A stretch of 64,000 nt of DNA from Protopterus annectens (Eukaryota; Chordata; Ceratodontiformes; Protopteridae): contig NC_056747.1 in the NCBI RefSeq assembly GCF_019279795.1, positions 1,001,732,906 to 1,001,796,905 of the forward strand. The letters run 5' to 3'. Under the pieces are notes generated by a model that was given only the letters and a program-made list of their open reading frames with translations, searched no databases and was not told the DNA's origin. Below, in pieces: positions 10,654 through 22,149 of this stretch. Numbering within the stretch: the stretch's first letter is position 1; the number at the start of each line of letters is the position of its first letter. A program made the position numbers and the translations under genes.

Positions 10654-12453
10654 AAAATCGTCTAAGGCCAGCTTCGAGAGAAAAATTGCACAGGACACTA
10701 AAGATAATCACAAGGCTTTCTTTAGTTATGTTAGGAACCTAGGTGGAAACTCCCAGATATGCTCAGAGTTAGTCCAAAATGACAAAAAATACACTGAACC
10801 CACAGACATTGCCAACATCCTGGCTGACAGGTTCAGTGCAAACCCCCCCCCCCACAAAAGAGCAAATATCTATCCCAGCTGAGTGCTGCCCCCCTGACAT
10901 CTCAGATGCTCAGGTGAGAGCCGCCCTCTCCAAAGCAAAAACACAGCATCAATGAGACCAGACGGTGTCCCGGGCTGCGTCCTACATGAACTCCAAGAAG
11001 AGCTGAACCCCAACATAAAGCTACTGTTCAGTCTCAGCCTTACTATAAGATATGTACCCAAAGAATGGCATACAGCAAAAGTGGTCCCTCTCCACAAAGG
11101 TGGTGCCTCAATGGATCCTGGAAACTATCGCCCCATAAGCCTGACTAGCTTGGTCTGCAAAGCTATGGAGAGGATCATCATGGAACTCATAAATAAAGAT
11201 ATTGGGGACCAACAGACACTGGATCCTACCCAGTACGGCTTTGTTAAGGGCAGATCCTGCCTCTTAAACCTGGTTGATTTCTTTGAAACAGTCACCAAGG
11301 CCATTGACGAGGGGAAGGTGGTCCACACAGCCTACCTGGACCTCACAAAAGCCTTTGATACAATACCCCACTCGGGCATTATAGATAAACTCACCAGCTT
11401 AAATATAAACCCCTATGTCACTAGGTGGGTTGCAAACTTGCTCAAGGACAGAACCCACATGGTTAGAATTGCTGGAGCCATGTCAGACTCCAAACCAGTT
11501 ACAAGTGGCATCCCACAAGGCTCAGTCCTGGGACCTCTCTTGTTCGGTATATGTTTCTCGGAGGTACAGGCCAACACGGAAGGACTGTGGCTGACCAAGT
11601 TCGCAGATGACTTCAAACTGGGCGCCATAATCGACTCTCCAGCCGACACAAGCATCCTCCAAAAGGGCCTCATAGAAACAGACAACTGGTGCCAGAGCCA
11701 TGGCCTCAAGCTAAATGCCAAAAAGTGTATAGTCATCCCCTTTGGCAAAAACAAAGTGCCCACAAATTACCACATAGGTGGTAATCCATTAAGTACAGAA
11801 TAAGTAATTAGGGACCTGGGGACCCAAGTTGATAGCAATCTCTCATTTGACAACCACGTGGCCAAAGTGGTTAGAAAATCATTTTATATAGCCCACCTAA
11901 TCATGAAGGGATTCACATCTAGATCAGGGGAGGTCATCGTGCCTCTTTACTCATCCCTCATCAGGCCCATAATTGAGTACAATGTCCCTTTTGGGATGTA
12001 CCTTACCAGACACCTGCAGTAACTGGAAAGACCCCAAAAGTACCTCACCAAGAGGATCAAAGGGCTCAAACAGATGCCATATGCTGCCTGGTTAAAGAAA
12101 CTCCAGCTCTACTCAGTGGCATACCGCCTGCTCAGAGGCGATCTGTGCCTGACATATAAAGCCATGTCCAACCTGGAGTTAATAGACATGCTGCACCTCA
12201 GAAAATCCAAATTGCATCGAGCTACGCACTTGAGAGACTTGAACCTCAGCACTGAAATAAATAGGACATGCTGGAGGGACAGATTCATAACCCAGAGAGG
12301 CTCCCTTCACTCTGGAATAAAATCCCAGTCCAGGTTAGGCAGAGTCCCTCATTGACTCTCTTCAAGAGGAATCTTGATAAGTGGATGGGAGATCGTAGGT
12401 TTACCCTGGGTATCACTTCTGTGTCACTGTTAGACAGAGGCACAGTATACTAA
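10654..12453 (+). pseudogene. CR1 LINE ORF2 RT part, copy LINE-1B
   Basis: Copy of LINE-1A from the linker through the RT to the C-terminus. One open stretch (10952-11803) holds most of the RT: ELQEELNPNIKLLFSLSL, HKGGASMDPGNYRPISL, GFVKGRSC, AYLDLTKAFDTIPH, GIPQGSVLGPLLF and FADDFKLGA. In this open stretch it is better preserved than LINE-1A, which has a frameshift at about 5400. It lacks the endonuclease because the copy begins at the duplication breakpoint. Stops at 11801 and in place of Gln at about 12020, and a frameshift near 12290, split the C-terminal part. A C-run at 10845-10853 aligns with the C-run at 4879 in the other copy. Confidence 0.9.
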
Positions 12454-12575
12454 CCTCAAAAAAGAGCATAGCAAAATTAATTTAAAATGGGTGGCGAAAG
12501 CCAAACACACTCTAGCTAGGCTTATAAATGCCCTAGGGCAGATAGCCTAGTATGAACCTATGAACCTATGAACCT
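12454..12575 (+). repeat. CR1 3'UTR and octamer tail of LINE-1B
   Basis: Same 3' end as 6486-6602, with a longer tail: CCTATGAA-type octamers repeated about four times before LINE-2B begins. The tail is a useful reference for the SINE tails at 46.48 and 47.70 kb. Confidence 0.8.
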
Positions 12576-12897
12576 ATGAATGACCTGATATGTACCTCCC
12601 TGGACTACATGAAAGGAGACATAGAGGAGCTTTCTGATCTTGTAGCCCAGCCAGGAATGACCCTAGCCCTGAGTAGCATCCTGCCATCACCCAGAATGAT
12701 ACCACAGTACAAGGACAAAATGATTGACTTAAACAATTGGCTAAGCTTCTGGTGTCATTCTAAGGGTATCCAGTATCTCTCTACCTGGGATGACATGATT
12801 GACAAACCATGATGCTTTGCCAGAGATGGCCTTTACCTGTCGCCCTTGGGATTCAGGATACTGGCTAAGGCTCTTGCCAACCCTATAGTACCTATTT
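12576..12897 (+). pseudogene. CR1 ORF1 esterase C-terminal half, LINE-2B
   Basis: Duplicate of 6603-6923 with the same 5' truncation point directly after the LINE-1 tail. It shows SSILPSPRMIPQYKDKM, a stop at 12810 matching that at 6834, and the DGLYLSPLGFRILAKAL segment. Here the catalytic His of the DGLH motif has become Tyr (CAC to TAC), a change private to this copy. As in the other copy, the Ser block of the esterase is absent. Confidence 0.78.
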
Positions 12898-12935
12898 GAG
12901 GCAATAGTCAAATGACAAATTCACCACTGTAACAG

Positions 12936-15720
12936 GTACAAGCAAGCAAAATCTGAGGGTAATGCTACTTAATGCTAGAAATCTAAACCTCAAAATGCAC
13001 TCACTCAAGGCACTCCTTAAAATGGAGAACATTGACATCTGTGCAGTGACAGAGACCTGGTTCAAGGCTCCAGAGAACACTCCTGTATTACCAGGCTATA
13101 ATTCATACCACACCTTTCAGCCACCTAACCTGGACCGAAGCACTAAAAGCGGAGGCGTGTCCATATTTATTAAGGATATCCACACCTCCAGGCTAGTTGC
13201 TCAGCATAATGCATCTGAGATTATCAAAGTGCAACTAACTCTGGGCAAGACCGCAATGCAAATTGTAGTTTGCTACAGATCCCCCACCATGCCCCACTCC
13301 TCATTTCTTGATACACTGGAAAATATTAGGGTACAACCTAACACCCTAATAATTGGTGATTTCAACTACACCACCATTAACTGGGAAAACTACTCATGTA
13401 CCAACTCTTGTGCTCAATGTTTTCTGGAATTCATAAATTCCAATGCCTTGGATCACCTTATCCACAACCCTACCAGGGGCAGCAATATCCTAGACCTGGT
13501 CATTACCAACATGGGCGACCAGTGTTCCACACCAGAGGTCAATTCGTCATTGGTCAGATCTGACCACAAGCAAATCACCCTAGACATCCACATCCCACTC
13601 CCACCCCCATTAGAGAAACCACCATAAAAATTTCTCCAAAGCCAACTTCACGCTTCTTAAGACAGAAGTGGCAAACTTCACGACACCCATGCAGACAGAC
13701 AATAGAGATATGACTGCTGAATCCTATACAATTGCACTTTATAAGCACTTACACAAGTGCATGGATCATGCAATCCCTAACAGAACCAAGATGCTATCCT
13801 CCAAAAAAAGGAAGCCAATCTGGTGGTCCTCTGCTATAAACAAACTCTACAACAGAAGAAAGAAACTGTTGCAAAAAAGAGCAAAATCCCATGATTGGAG
13901 GAACTCCATGGTCAGCCTCAGTAAGAAACTGAGATCACTCATAAAATCCTCCAAAGCTAGTTACGAAAACAAAATTGCCACTGATTCTGAAGACAACCAC
14001 AAAGCATTCTATAGTTATGTCGAGAATCTCAATGGCAACACTCAGATCTGCTCTGAGTTACAGCACAATGGCACTAAATATACAGAACCAACTGATATTG
14101 CCAACATCCTGGCAGATAGGTTCAGTGCTAACTTTACCCCTTCTCATCCCCTAAAGGGCCCATCTCTATACCAGAAGAATGCAAAGTACTGTAATCACAG
14201 CAGCACAGGTAAAAAACACACTCTCCAAAGCCAAGAACACAGCATCCATGGGACATCCCAGGCTGCGTTCTACATGAACTACAGAACGAACTGGCACTCC
14301 ACCTAAGTACCATGTTCATTCATAGCCTCACCTTAGGCTTTGTGCCCACTGAATGGCGCACAGCAACAGTTATCTCACTCCACAAAGGGGGAGCCACCAC
14401 GGACCCTGGGAACTACCGCCCCATTATCCTGATGAGTCTGGTCTGCAAGGCCATGGAGCGTATCATCATGGAACTTATAAACAATGACATTGGTAATCTC
14501 CAAACTCTTGACCCTACCCAGTTTGTGCTTGTAAAAGGAAGATCATGTCTCCTAAACCTGATAGACTTCTTTGAAACAGTCACCAAAGCTGTAGATGAGG
14601 GTAAGGTGGTTCACACAGCCTATCTAGATCTCGCCAAGGCTTTCAACACCATTCCTCACTGTGGAATTATAGCCAAACTCACTAAACTAGGTATAAATCT
14701 CTATGTCACAAGATGGTTTGCCAACTGGCTCACTGAAAGAACCTACACTGTGAAAGTAGCAGACTCTAAATAAAACTTCAGACCAGTGACAAGTGGAGTA
14801 CCACAGGGTTCAGTCCTAGTTCCTCTCCTGTTTGGTATCTACTTCTCTGAAATACAGGCTAACACAGAAGGTCTTTGGCTAACAAAGTTCACAGATGACT
14901 GCAAACTAGAAGCCATAATCAAAACTCCTAACAATGTGGACATCCTACAAAAGGGTCTCACTGAGACAGATGCCTGGTGTCAAAGCCATGGCCTCAAGCT
15001 CAATGCCAAAAAGTACATTGTCATCCCTTTTGGTAATAACCCTGTATCCATGAACTATCATATAGGCGGTAGTCTACTTAACACCAAAAGTGTGATAAGA
15101 GACCTTGGGACACAGGTGGACAGTAGTCTCTCCTTTGATAATCACATTGCCACAGTAGTCAGGAAATCCTTCTACGTGGCACACCTCATCACAATAGGTT
15201 TCTCATCCAGGAAAAAGGGGGGCCTTGTTCCCCTCTAATCATCACTCATTAGACCCATTATAGAGTACAATGCCCCTTTCGGTATGTACATCACAAGACA
15301 TCTACAACAACTGGAAAGGTCACAGAAATACCTCACAAAGAGGAGTATCAGCATCAAACAGATGCCCTACACAGACCGTCTTAAAAAACTCCAGCTTTTT
15401 TCTGTCACATATCGTCTACTCAGAGGCAATCTCTGCCTAACATACAAAGCTATGTCAAACCCAGAGCTGTTGGACATGCTCCACATAAAGAAATCCCAAT
15501 CCCTTTGAGCTACAGACTCTAGGGACCTAAACCTTGTCACCATAATAAACAGAACATGCTGGAGGGATAGATTCCTGTCCCAGAGACTTCCCATACTCTA
15601 GAACAAACTACCTATCTATATCAAACAAAGCTCCTCATTAGCACTCTTCAAGATAAATATTGATGATTGGATGGGAGATAGGAAATTCACCCTGGGGATC
15701 ACTTCTGTGTACTCTGCTTG
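12936..15720 (+). pseudogene. CR1 LINE ORF2, copy LINE-2B (full 3' part)
   Basis: The more complete LINE-2 copy. The endonuclease is open from 12962 to 13627: LLNARNLN, AVTETWFKAPEN, SGGVSIFIKD, CYRSPTMPHSS, IGDFNYTTINW and LVRSDHKQITLDIH, which cover the metal-binding and catalytic segments. Linker at 13668-14306; RT at 14312-15238 with HKGGATTDPGNYRPI, AYLDLAKAFNTIPH, GVPQGSVLVPLLF and FTDDCK, where the usual FADD has become FTDD. The C-terminal part at 15284-15508 has YITRHLQQLERSQKYLTKR. Stops at 14771, 15236 and 15506 and frameshifts near 13630 and 14300 disable it. It extends past the duplication edge (14829) to its own 3' end. Confidence 0.9.
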
Positions 15721-15836
15721 ACAGGGGCACAGGAAAATAATTTTCTTGGGTGGCAAAAGCCAGGGTACCATTTGGCTAGGCTTATATAGGCCCTAGGGCC
15801 AATAGCCTAGTACCTACCTATGAATCTATGAACAGA
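15721..15836 (+). repeat. CR1 3'UTR and tail of LINE-2B
   Basis: Contains GGTGGCAAAAGCCAGG, TTTGGCTAGGCTTATATAG, CCAATAGCCTAG and a tail of CTATGAA-like units. It is homologous to the LINE-1 3' ends, although the two coding regions differ clearly, as expected when the RT recognises the 3' end. Confidence 0.75.
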
Positions 15837-15870
15837 TTGAGCTACTAAGTCACTGGTATAACACCAGTAG

Positions 15871-16170
15871 TTTTAAAATTGTAGATATAATTGAACGCTA
15901 ACCTGCTGTTGCATACCTCACTTACAGCTATTATTATGTGTATGGGTTTTTAGTGATGTATTCTTCTGCCAGAGTGCCAGTTAAACTCCTCTTTTTCCAT
16001 TCATTTTTTAGCAGGTGTATTTTTAAATGTTGCAGATATAGTTGTATAATTACTTGCTATTATATACCTCACTTACTTCTATTATTATGTGTCTGGCTTT
16101 ATAGTAATGTATTTCTATACCAGAGTCCCTGTTACACTCCCATTTTTTGCATTCATCTTTTAACAGATTT
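15871..16170 (+). repeat. dimeric ~150-bp direct repeat
   Basis: 15871-16018 and 16021-16165 are diverged direct copies. Both contain ATACCTCACTTAC, CTATTATTATGTGT and CCATT/CCCATT followed by TTCAT(T/C)TTTTA(G/A)CAG. No protein is recognised. The stretch 16170-16700 shows nothing else I can name. Confidence 0.55.
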
Positions 16171-16707
16171 GCTCAATGCGGCACAACGTGCAGCATTGCT
16201 TAAACATGCTTAATGATGGAAAAATAGCAAGTGTTATGTTTTGCTTAAAACACTTGTGCCAATTAACTGGCTGTGTGGTTTGGCTGGTTGATATACTGTT
16301 CATCAGGGGCAATTGTTCTTGGTTCAAAATAGGGCACAGATATAATTTTTTAATGTAATTACTATGTTTTCGAATACATATATCAATATACCACCATTTA
16401 GCATAACTATCATGCAGCATCTCAGAAAAATTTATTAAAGAAAGGAAAAATAGGGAGATAGGACAGTGGTGAAATGGGGTGCAAGCAGGGAGAAAAACTT
16501 AGTGAAACCAGGTAGATATGTACAGGAAGGGTGGAGAGAAGAACCATAGCTATTCATTTCTTCAATGGCAACATCTGTGCACTTTAACAGTTGTTTAGCT
16601 TAATTTTACTGTCAACCCCAGAGAGAGGGGAGATGACAACATAAGTATGTTGTCAAGCCAATTGGACCCAATTAAGTGTGTCCAGTGGACACATGTGCAA
16701 AATGGAA

Positions 16708-17331
16708 AGGTAGACTGGTTACTGGTGATCCACCTACCTTGTGAAGAAATTTTTTTTGGTGTCCATTTTTTTTTAAGGTGCGAGTGGAATGTTGGGGAAG
16801 GGACATAGGTATGTGTGTGGGGGAGGTAAGCTGGGAAGGTGAAGAAGCTTTTGCAGACAGACAAGACAACAGACAGGGTTGGTGTGTGACACAAGACGGA
16901 GGTGAACACCTTGGTTGGGAAGGGTGTTGTGGAATCCCAGTCCCATGGACATCAGACTCGGTAACTCAAATCCTCACCTATGGGTCTGTCAGCACTGCAT
17001 CTTCACTGCTCCTGTGGAAGCAGTGGTTGATGCCAGCACCAGGGGTGAGGCTGGCCTACCAAGATGACCAGCATGCTCTCCATTTGGCGTAGGTGTGCAC
17101 CAATAGTTTGGCACAACAGCCACGCACCATGCCTGGGTGATGTAAGTACTCCCTCACCTTCCACTCCCAGAGTGGGGACCACCCCCTGTCTGTGGGGCTG
17201 AACTTCCCAATGGTGCAGGTACTGCAGTGTCAGCAGTGGGGGCACCACCAGGCTGCAGTCTAGATGTGCTAAGCCCTGGTTCCTCGGCCAGAGAAGCCAA
17301 GGTAGGTGGATCACCAGGAACCAGCCTACCT
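16708..17331. mobile_element. possible DNA transposon fragment with ~34-bp inverted repeats
   Basis: The segment at about 16708-16741 and the reverse complement of 17298-17331 agree at nearly all of 34 positions (shared core CTGGTGATCCACCTACCTTG). Such long inverted ends suggest a non-autonomous DNA transposon of about 620 bp or the two halves of one. The GC-rich interior has no recognised domain. Target duplications were not found. From 17332 to 17990 I see only AT-rich sequence. Confidence 0.35.
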
Positions 17332-17997
17332 TGTCGTGCTGTCGTAATTGAAATATAAACATAAGGAAAATTAAACATAACCAAAACAAATATAATTAAT
17401 AACATAAGAGAAACCAATAATAAGTAATGGAAACAAATTGAGAACAATATAATGAGGAATACAACAATAAATAATGTAAATGAAAGTTTTTTAACAGCAA
17501 AGAAATATTAAGTTATGCATAAGGCCAACATAAGAGGTAATTACAAATAATGTGATAATAATAAATATAATTAATAAATAAAAGAAGAGACAGGGTGGAG
17601 TGAGTAAAAAAAGAAGAACATTAGTAACTTCACAGATAATGTAACTACACAGACTACAACTACATTCTTCTAGATATGTTAGTTTTCTGTTGTGAAAACA
17701 CTGCTTATTTTGGAGTTGCACGTACAAGCTCTCAACCGGTTAGCATGGGATATTATGTGCCAAGCCATATATAATGGTGGCACAAAGGCACATTGACAGG
17801 GAACATTTTGCATACCATGCTTATGCATTAGTAGTAAGGAGTTCTCATAACAGATTTTCCATTAAATTGCATTTCAAGTAATGTCATATATCTGCAAATC
17901 AAATGACCAAATATATGGTGCAGTAGTCATTACATTCTGCAAAGGTCATGACAGTTGAGAGGTCTGTTCTTGTATAATAATTACCCTAGAAAGCTGA

Positions 17998-18905
17998 ACA
18001 TTTCTCAGTTGGCTGGTGTAGGTTTAGAACCAGCAAGCAGTGACTACAGGAAGACTGAACATTTTATTTTAAAAATAAATTCTCAGACCACCATCTCCTT
18101 TAAAAGTTTTATTGAGTCATGAAGTATCAAATCTTGATTTACACACATGCATAGCTTGTGTAGCAATTACATTACCTTACACATTTACCCTATTCATTTA
18201 TAGACTGCAACGTACAGCATATATCAGGCAACATGATCAGAATACAACGTTGACTCTTAATCTGGGTATTGCCAGGATTTGTGTACATCATATGTTGAAA
18301 CATTATTGACCACTTTAAATGTTTCAATTGGCTGGTGTCAGGTTAGAACCCACAAGCAGTGACTACAGGAATACTGAACATTTTATTTGAAATAGCTGAT
18401 TATGAAAGCACCATCTCATTTTACACTTTATTGCTTTATGTGTAAAATCTTGATTTACATGCATGCATAGCTGTGTGGGAATTCCGTTACCTTACACATT
18501 TACCCTATTCATTTATTGACTGCAGCCTACAGCATATGTCAGACAATTTGAGCAGAATACAGCCTTGACCCTTAATCTCGGTATTGCACAGGATTTATGT
18601 ATGTCATATGTTGAAACATTATTGACCACTTTACATTTCTCAGTTGACTGGTGTCAGATTAGAACCCACAAACAGTGACTACAGGAATACTAAACGGTTT
18701 ATTTGAAAAACTTAATTATCAAAGCACCAATTCCTTTTACATTTTATTGACTATTATTACTTCAAGTCTGGCATTTACATACATGTATAGCTGTCTATGA
18801 CTTCTGTGAACTGAAAACATTTACCCTATTAATTTACTGAGTGCAATGTACAGCATATTTCAGACATTGAGCAGGCCACACAGCGACTCTTAATTTGGGT
18901 AGACC
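17998..18905 (+). repeat. three tandem copies of a ~316-bp unit
   Basis: The landmark CAGTTGGCTGGTGT or its variants begin near 18005, 18324 and 18641. Each is followed by a GTGACTACAGGAA landmark, a TTTACCCTATT landmark and a terminal TCTTAATNTGGGTA-type landmark. The unit is therefore about 316 bp with three copies, diverged by substitutions and small indels. No coding content. Confidence 0.7.
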
Positions 18906-21595
18906 ACAACATTACCTGATAGTTGGAAGCTATGCTACACAGTACTGCATGCTTAAGTGCTTTGACTTGCTTTTCCAGTTCAGATATGCACTGACACATC
19001 AATAAAACTGTATGATGTCCCAGGTATTTCATACATGACTGTTATGACTGCAATATCTGCATTTACTTTATTGCACTGGTTAGGTCCCTGGCCAAACTAT
19101 CCCAGGCCTCAGACTTGCACTCTGAGCCCTGGTTGTCACCCAGAGTTTGTGGTGTTGTACCAAACGTCCAGTAAAATCTCTGGACTCCTGCACACCCCAC
19201 TTCTTTGCCCTAAAACACACTCCCTCTCCAACACCAGCAGCCATACCCATAGTCAAGGTCAGGCTCCAAGGAACGATGTAAAATTCCCACTTATTGGCCT
19301 TTGTATATAGGCTGCATTCCCATCCTTACACATCATACTGTAACTTTCAAAAACATGCCGTATTGCTTAGCATCAAACAAACTCATACCAACCATATTTA
19401 AGCGGAGCTTAGAAATGCACAAACTAGAATAAACCGCTGATGTTTAAGTGCTGCTTAGCATTGCACAGCTTTTCTAAATGTAACAATTTTTTCACTTAAA
19501 CTCAACCCCTGTTTCATTCAACTGACACAGTTTCACAGCAATATATGTAGCAAGAATTACTCTCCAGGACTCAAACACAGGACCTATTACACTGTAAGTC
19601 ATAACTTACCCTGTCTAGCCACTGGAATTGTGAAGGGAATGCATATATCTCAGATGTATGCAAAGGTGCCTGTAAGCATAACACAGCTTTGCTGCATGGG
19701 TTTGTGCATTGCTAAGCATACCAGAACTAGAACAACTGAATACATCCAGTTTCTATTTTTAGATGTCTAGCGGATGTCTGCTGTGTCTGTGAGCAAAGGT
19801 ATGCATAGCTAAGCAACACGCTGCACTGCGCAAACAAGAACATAAATGTAAAAAAATAAATAAAATTGCAATTTAATGAAATAAAATGTCTCATATACCT
19901 TTCTTTCCAGGTTCATGGGCCGAAAGTTATTGGGCTGTGCTTAGCATGTGTCCAGAATTTTTCTGGACAGTCCGGAATTAAGTGACAGCCTATAAAGTCA
20001 GTCTTACATGGATTCAATATCCATGTTGCAGTGATGTCCTTCGGTCATGTGCCATAGTTAATACTTATAGCACACTGCTGAGGAGGAACTGTGGCAGTGT
20101 ACATGGATGCATTTAGTGTAGGCTCTACACAGAGCCTAGACAGATTTTATTAAACCATGGGGTTAGAGAAATTTGTCAAAAAGTGAAACAAAGAAAGAGG
20201 AAATTAATGAGCAAACACATATATATCTAAACAGTCAACTATCTTTAGGTGTTGTTTTCAAAAACCATTACTTCTTTTGGTTTCACTAACCTCTGCTTTT
20301 AACATTTCAATGTACTTATTTAACAAGACAATTGATGGGGGTATACAACCTGATATCATAGGTCACTGTTGATATGCCACTCTAAATTACTCTTGAAATT
20401 AATGTATATGTGATTTATTTTTATTTTTTTTTCTCAAAAACATTTCATTTGAGTTTAGAAATCCAAAAACCAATCAAACTATTTACAAATACATCAGAAA
20501 TGAACTATATACAATGTCCAAAGAATACAAATACAAGCAGTTAGGGCTTCTCTAATAAGTTATACAGTTTCTGGCAAGCAATTAATTAATGCTTTGTATT
20601 ATTAGTTCTCATTTTCATGGCAGAAATTTCTTTATTACAAACTTCTTTAACTAAATGGATAATTCACAGTTAAATGAGATAGTAGAATGTGATTTATTTT
20701 TATAAAAGCTTGTAGAATACAGCAGATAATGACTGCTTAGTCCACCTCGGTTCCTGTCTTGTTTCTTCAAGTAGAATTTGCTAATCCTATTAAATCACTA
20801 CCTTTACCTTATGAGTATCAGGGGTCTTAGATGTGCCTTTTGTCAATATTTAAAGTTTTCACTGTTTTTCACAGACTCTTTTTTTAATTAACTTGTTCTT
20901 AGTGAAACTTTTTTGAGTGAAACCAATAGATCATTGCCATACCTACAAAGTCTGAACTTGTAGGTTGTAAAAGCCTCGGGAAACAAATTGTGAGCCAGAT
21001 AAGAAAAAAAAACAGCAATTTTTGAAACTTGTTATACCATTAAAGTATCAATAAGTGTTATTGTCGCACTGAACCCCCAGAAGAAGTGAGCTGTGCACTG
21101 CACCCCTCTTGCTACCATACACAAAGTCTAAAATTGTTGTGCTTAAACCTGCAGTTCCACTTTTCCTGGGATTGTAATTATGATTTTTGAATTTCACTAG
21201 GCACCCAAGCCAAAATGTAAGCAATACAGTACAACAAAATGACAAAATGCTATTATTGTTTTAATCAGGAGACAACTCTGGTTACTTTTATGTGTGTAGG
21301 GATTCCCTTTCATTACTCTTTTTGTATATGCTATCTACAGTGTCACTTTAACCTGAACAATGCACCCAAATAAAAAAGCTGAATTTCTTTTCTTATAAAA
21401 GCTGACTTCTGTGTAATGTCACTGCAATTATTTTTGATGAACGCCACTAATGGTATAATAAACTAGAACTCTTCTTGTCTCAGTATCTTTAATCAGAGTT
21501 TTTTTTTTCTGAATTGACTAAATTTTATTTAAAGAAATGCTCCCTGTTAATATTCTTTAGAAATCTCCTGTCCAAAATCATGTCATTTTTTTTCT
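18906..21595. other. no recognisable gene
   Basis: AT-rich sequence without a plausible protein. Around 19080-19310 is a GC-richer patch, and 19330-19860 contains several GCTTAGCA/GCTAAGCA-like words in both orientations that could be subterminal repeats of a decayed DNA transposon; I could not define ends. Confidence 0.3.
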
Positions 21596-21690
21596 ATTTT
21601 ATTTATTTATTCTGACATTTGTTAACCGGGTATGTCCCACTGAGCAAAAGCCCATTTTCAGTGGAGGCCCGGTGGGGGGGGCACTTAAGA
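21596..21690 (-). repeat. LINE 3' end with AAAT-type tail (minus strand)
   Basis: The reverse complement reads GCCTCCACTGAAAATGGGCT, continues with a TGGGAC segment and ends in AATAAATAAAT. It matches the 3' terminus at 125-220. The body of this LINE is probably the decayed frame at 22150-23300 on the same strand, separated by about 450 bp that include a G-rich module. Confidence 0.55.
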
Positions 21691-21964
21691 AAAACAAATT
21701 AAAAGTTATAAACAGAGGATAATAGTAATTGCAAAAGTTTTTTTTTAAAAGCATGAGTTTTTTTTTTTTAATACAGGATTGATACACATCTAGTTTGATT
21801 AAGTACATTACAAAAGACATATGCAATTTGTGGTACAAGCAATGGTGTTACTTCAGTAAACAGCAAAAAGAAAGCTAGTTGTAGTTAAGGGTGGTTACAA
21901 AAAAGCAACAATGTGGAGAAATGTCAGAGAGCAAGCCGAGGAGAGAGTCGTGAAGAGTCATGAC

Positions 21965-22140
21965 AAGTATTACTGAATATAAAAGAGAGTAAGGATTTAA
22001 GGTGGGGGAATGTAGGGGGCACAGCTCCCCACATTGGGGGTGTGGGGGTGAAGCCCCCCACGTTATGTTGCCTGTGCATTCTTTTTATTTTTGGATCAGT
22101 GAATTTTTTCTGTGGGGAAAAAAGCTAGGTTGCCACGATA
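21965..22140. repeat. G-rich hairpin module, copy 1
   Basis: A run of GGGGGCACAGCTCCCC, then CATTGGGGGTG and GAAGCCCCCCAC, followed by a T-rich stretch and GGATCAGTGAATTTTTTC. Similar modules lie inside the MITE at 24680-24790 and at 59490-59560, so this is a dispersed repeat, probably the interior of a MITE family. The G/C blocks are self-complementary. Confidence 0.45.
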
Positions 22141-22149
22141 GAGAATTTT

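Larger units (their letters stand above)
10654..14829 (+). repeat. tandem duplication, right copy (4.18 kb)
   Basis: Right-hand copy of 4683-8854. To its right LINE-2 continues uninterrupted to its own 3' end, and to the left of 4683 LINE-1 continues uninterrupted. This is the pattern expected when a segment bounded at 4683 and 8854 is duplicated in tandem with foreign DNA at the join. Confidence 0.85.

Noticed and set aside
19035-19310. 91-codon frame as a small gene
   Set aside because: Pro/Ser/Thr-rich composition without a motif, in a region of probable decayed DNA transposon.
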